From positions 1 through 64,000 of the forward strand of contig NZ_FMVT01000007.1 of assembly GCF_900102505.1 (NCBI RefSeq): DNA of 64,000 bases, read 5' to 3'. The position numbers and the translations under genes are program-made. This document shows positions 63,964 to 64,000 of this stretch, piece by piece (the stretch's first letter is position 1; each line of letters opens with the position of its first letter). The notes under the pieces were generated by a model. It was not told the origin of the DNA and did not search any database. It was given only the letters and a program-made list of their open reading frames with translations. This stretch comes from Paracoccus tibetensis. GTDB lineage: Bacteria; Pseudomonadota; Alphaproteobacteria; Rhodobacterales; Rhodobacteraceae.

Positions 63964-64000
63964 GGCCGCCCGGACCCCACCGCCTGACTTGCCGCCCCGA

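Overview
The window looks like a piece of a high-GC alphaproteobacterial genome of the Rhodobacterales/Paracoccus type. The evidence is the GC-rich coding, a zinc operon of the aztABCD kind described in Paracoccus denitrificans, IS5-family (IS427-group) elements, and the style of the TRAP, ABC and Mrp-type operons. No rRNA, tRNA, replication origin or CRISPR array could be supported. Many genes are truncated or broken (MFS permease, aapM, two IS copies, vapC, an acyl-CoA ligase, mnhC and an OLD-like ATPase). The remaining operons are self-contained catabolic or transport modules. Together this suggests an accessory replicon or island, which is an inference.

Layout. (1) 1-9910: two related IS5-type elements in opposite orientation bracket an MFS remnant, a methyltransferase, the aztABCD zinc importer operon with a small Cys-motif protein and a CobW-type GTPase, and the tail of an amino-acid ABC transporter (aapM fragment plus intact aapP). 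(2) 10291-31585: a large sugar-acid island that I read as D-apiose/D-apionate catabolism. It holds an ApsD-type dehydrogenase, ApnL-type lactonase, two ApnO-type oxidoisomerase paralogues, an OiaK-type DUF1537 kinase, a RuBisCO-like protein of the OiaX type, a TIM-barrel isomerase-like enzyme, a FadR-type GntR regulator, two separate sugar ABC importers and one TRAP importer. (3) 32056-35337: a zinc-ribbon/GIY-YIG-like protein next to a soluble FtsH-like AAA+/M41 protease. (4) 35572-39096: decayed vapBC, a MarR regulator with a long palindromic operator, an acyl-CoA ligase remnant, an aldehyde dehydrogenase and an unknown ORF. (5) 39186-46359: an ECF sigma/anti-sigma pair and five matching promoter-like sites (GGAnnA-N15-CGTAnn) in front of the sigma gene, a DUF2333 gene, a small DUF1127-like gene, an Mrp-type antiporter operon and a small membrane protein. 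The Mrp operon is cut off inside mnhC and joined to a headless OLD-like ATPase. (6) 46475-51370: LysR plus dabB-dabA, an inorganic-carbon uptake module. (7) 51393-63963: cytochrome b561; an overlapping operon of CDP-alcohol phosphotransferase, sulfatase-like hydrolase, NMT1-type ABC transporter with a double permease, and glycosyltransferase; a membrane/beta-propeller protein whose N-terminus resembles Pycsar effector modules; a 37-residue membrane peptide behind an EcfG-like promoter; a DUF475/TerC-like protein; a xylulokinase-type kinase; and a small unknown protein.

How the genes work together. The island in (2) appears to be a complete route: import by ABC or TRAP, oxidation of D-apiose to the lactone (ApsD), ring opening (ApnL), oxidative rearrangement (ApnO), phosphorylation (OiaK) and RLP-catalysed cleavage (OiaX). 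Related TATGAT(G/A)AG-containing sites sit in the promoter regions of its transcription units, and the GntR protein is the obvious candidate to bind them. The block in (5) looks like a local ECF stress regulon with its promoters visible in the sequence.
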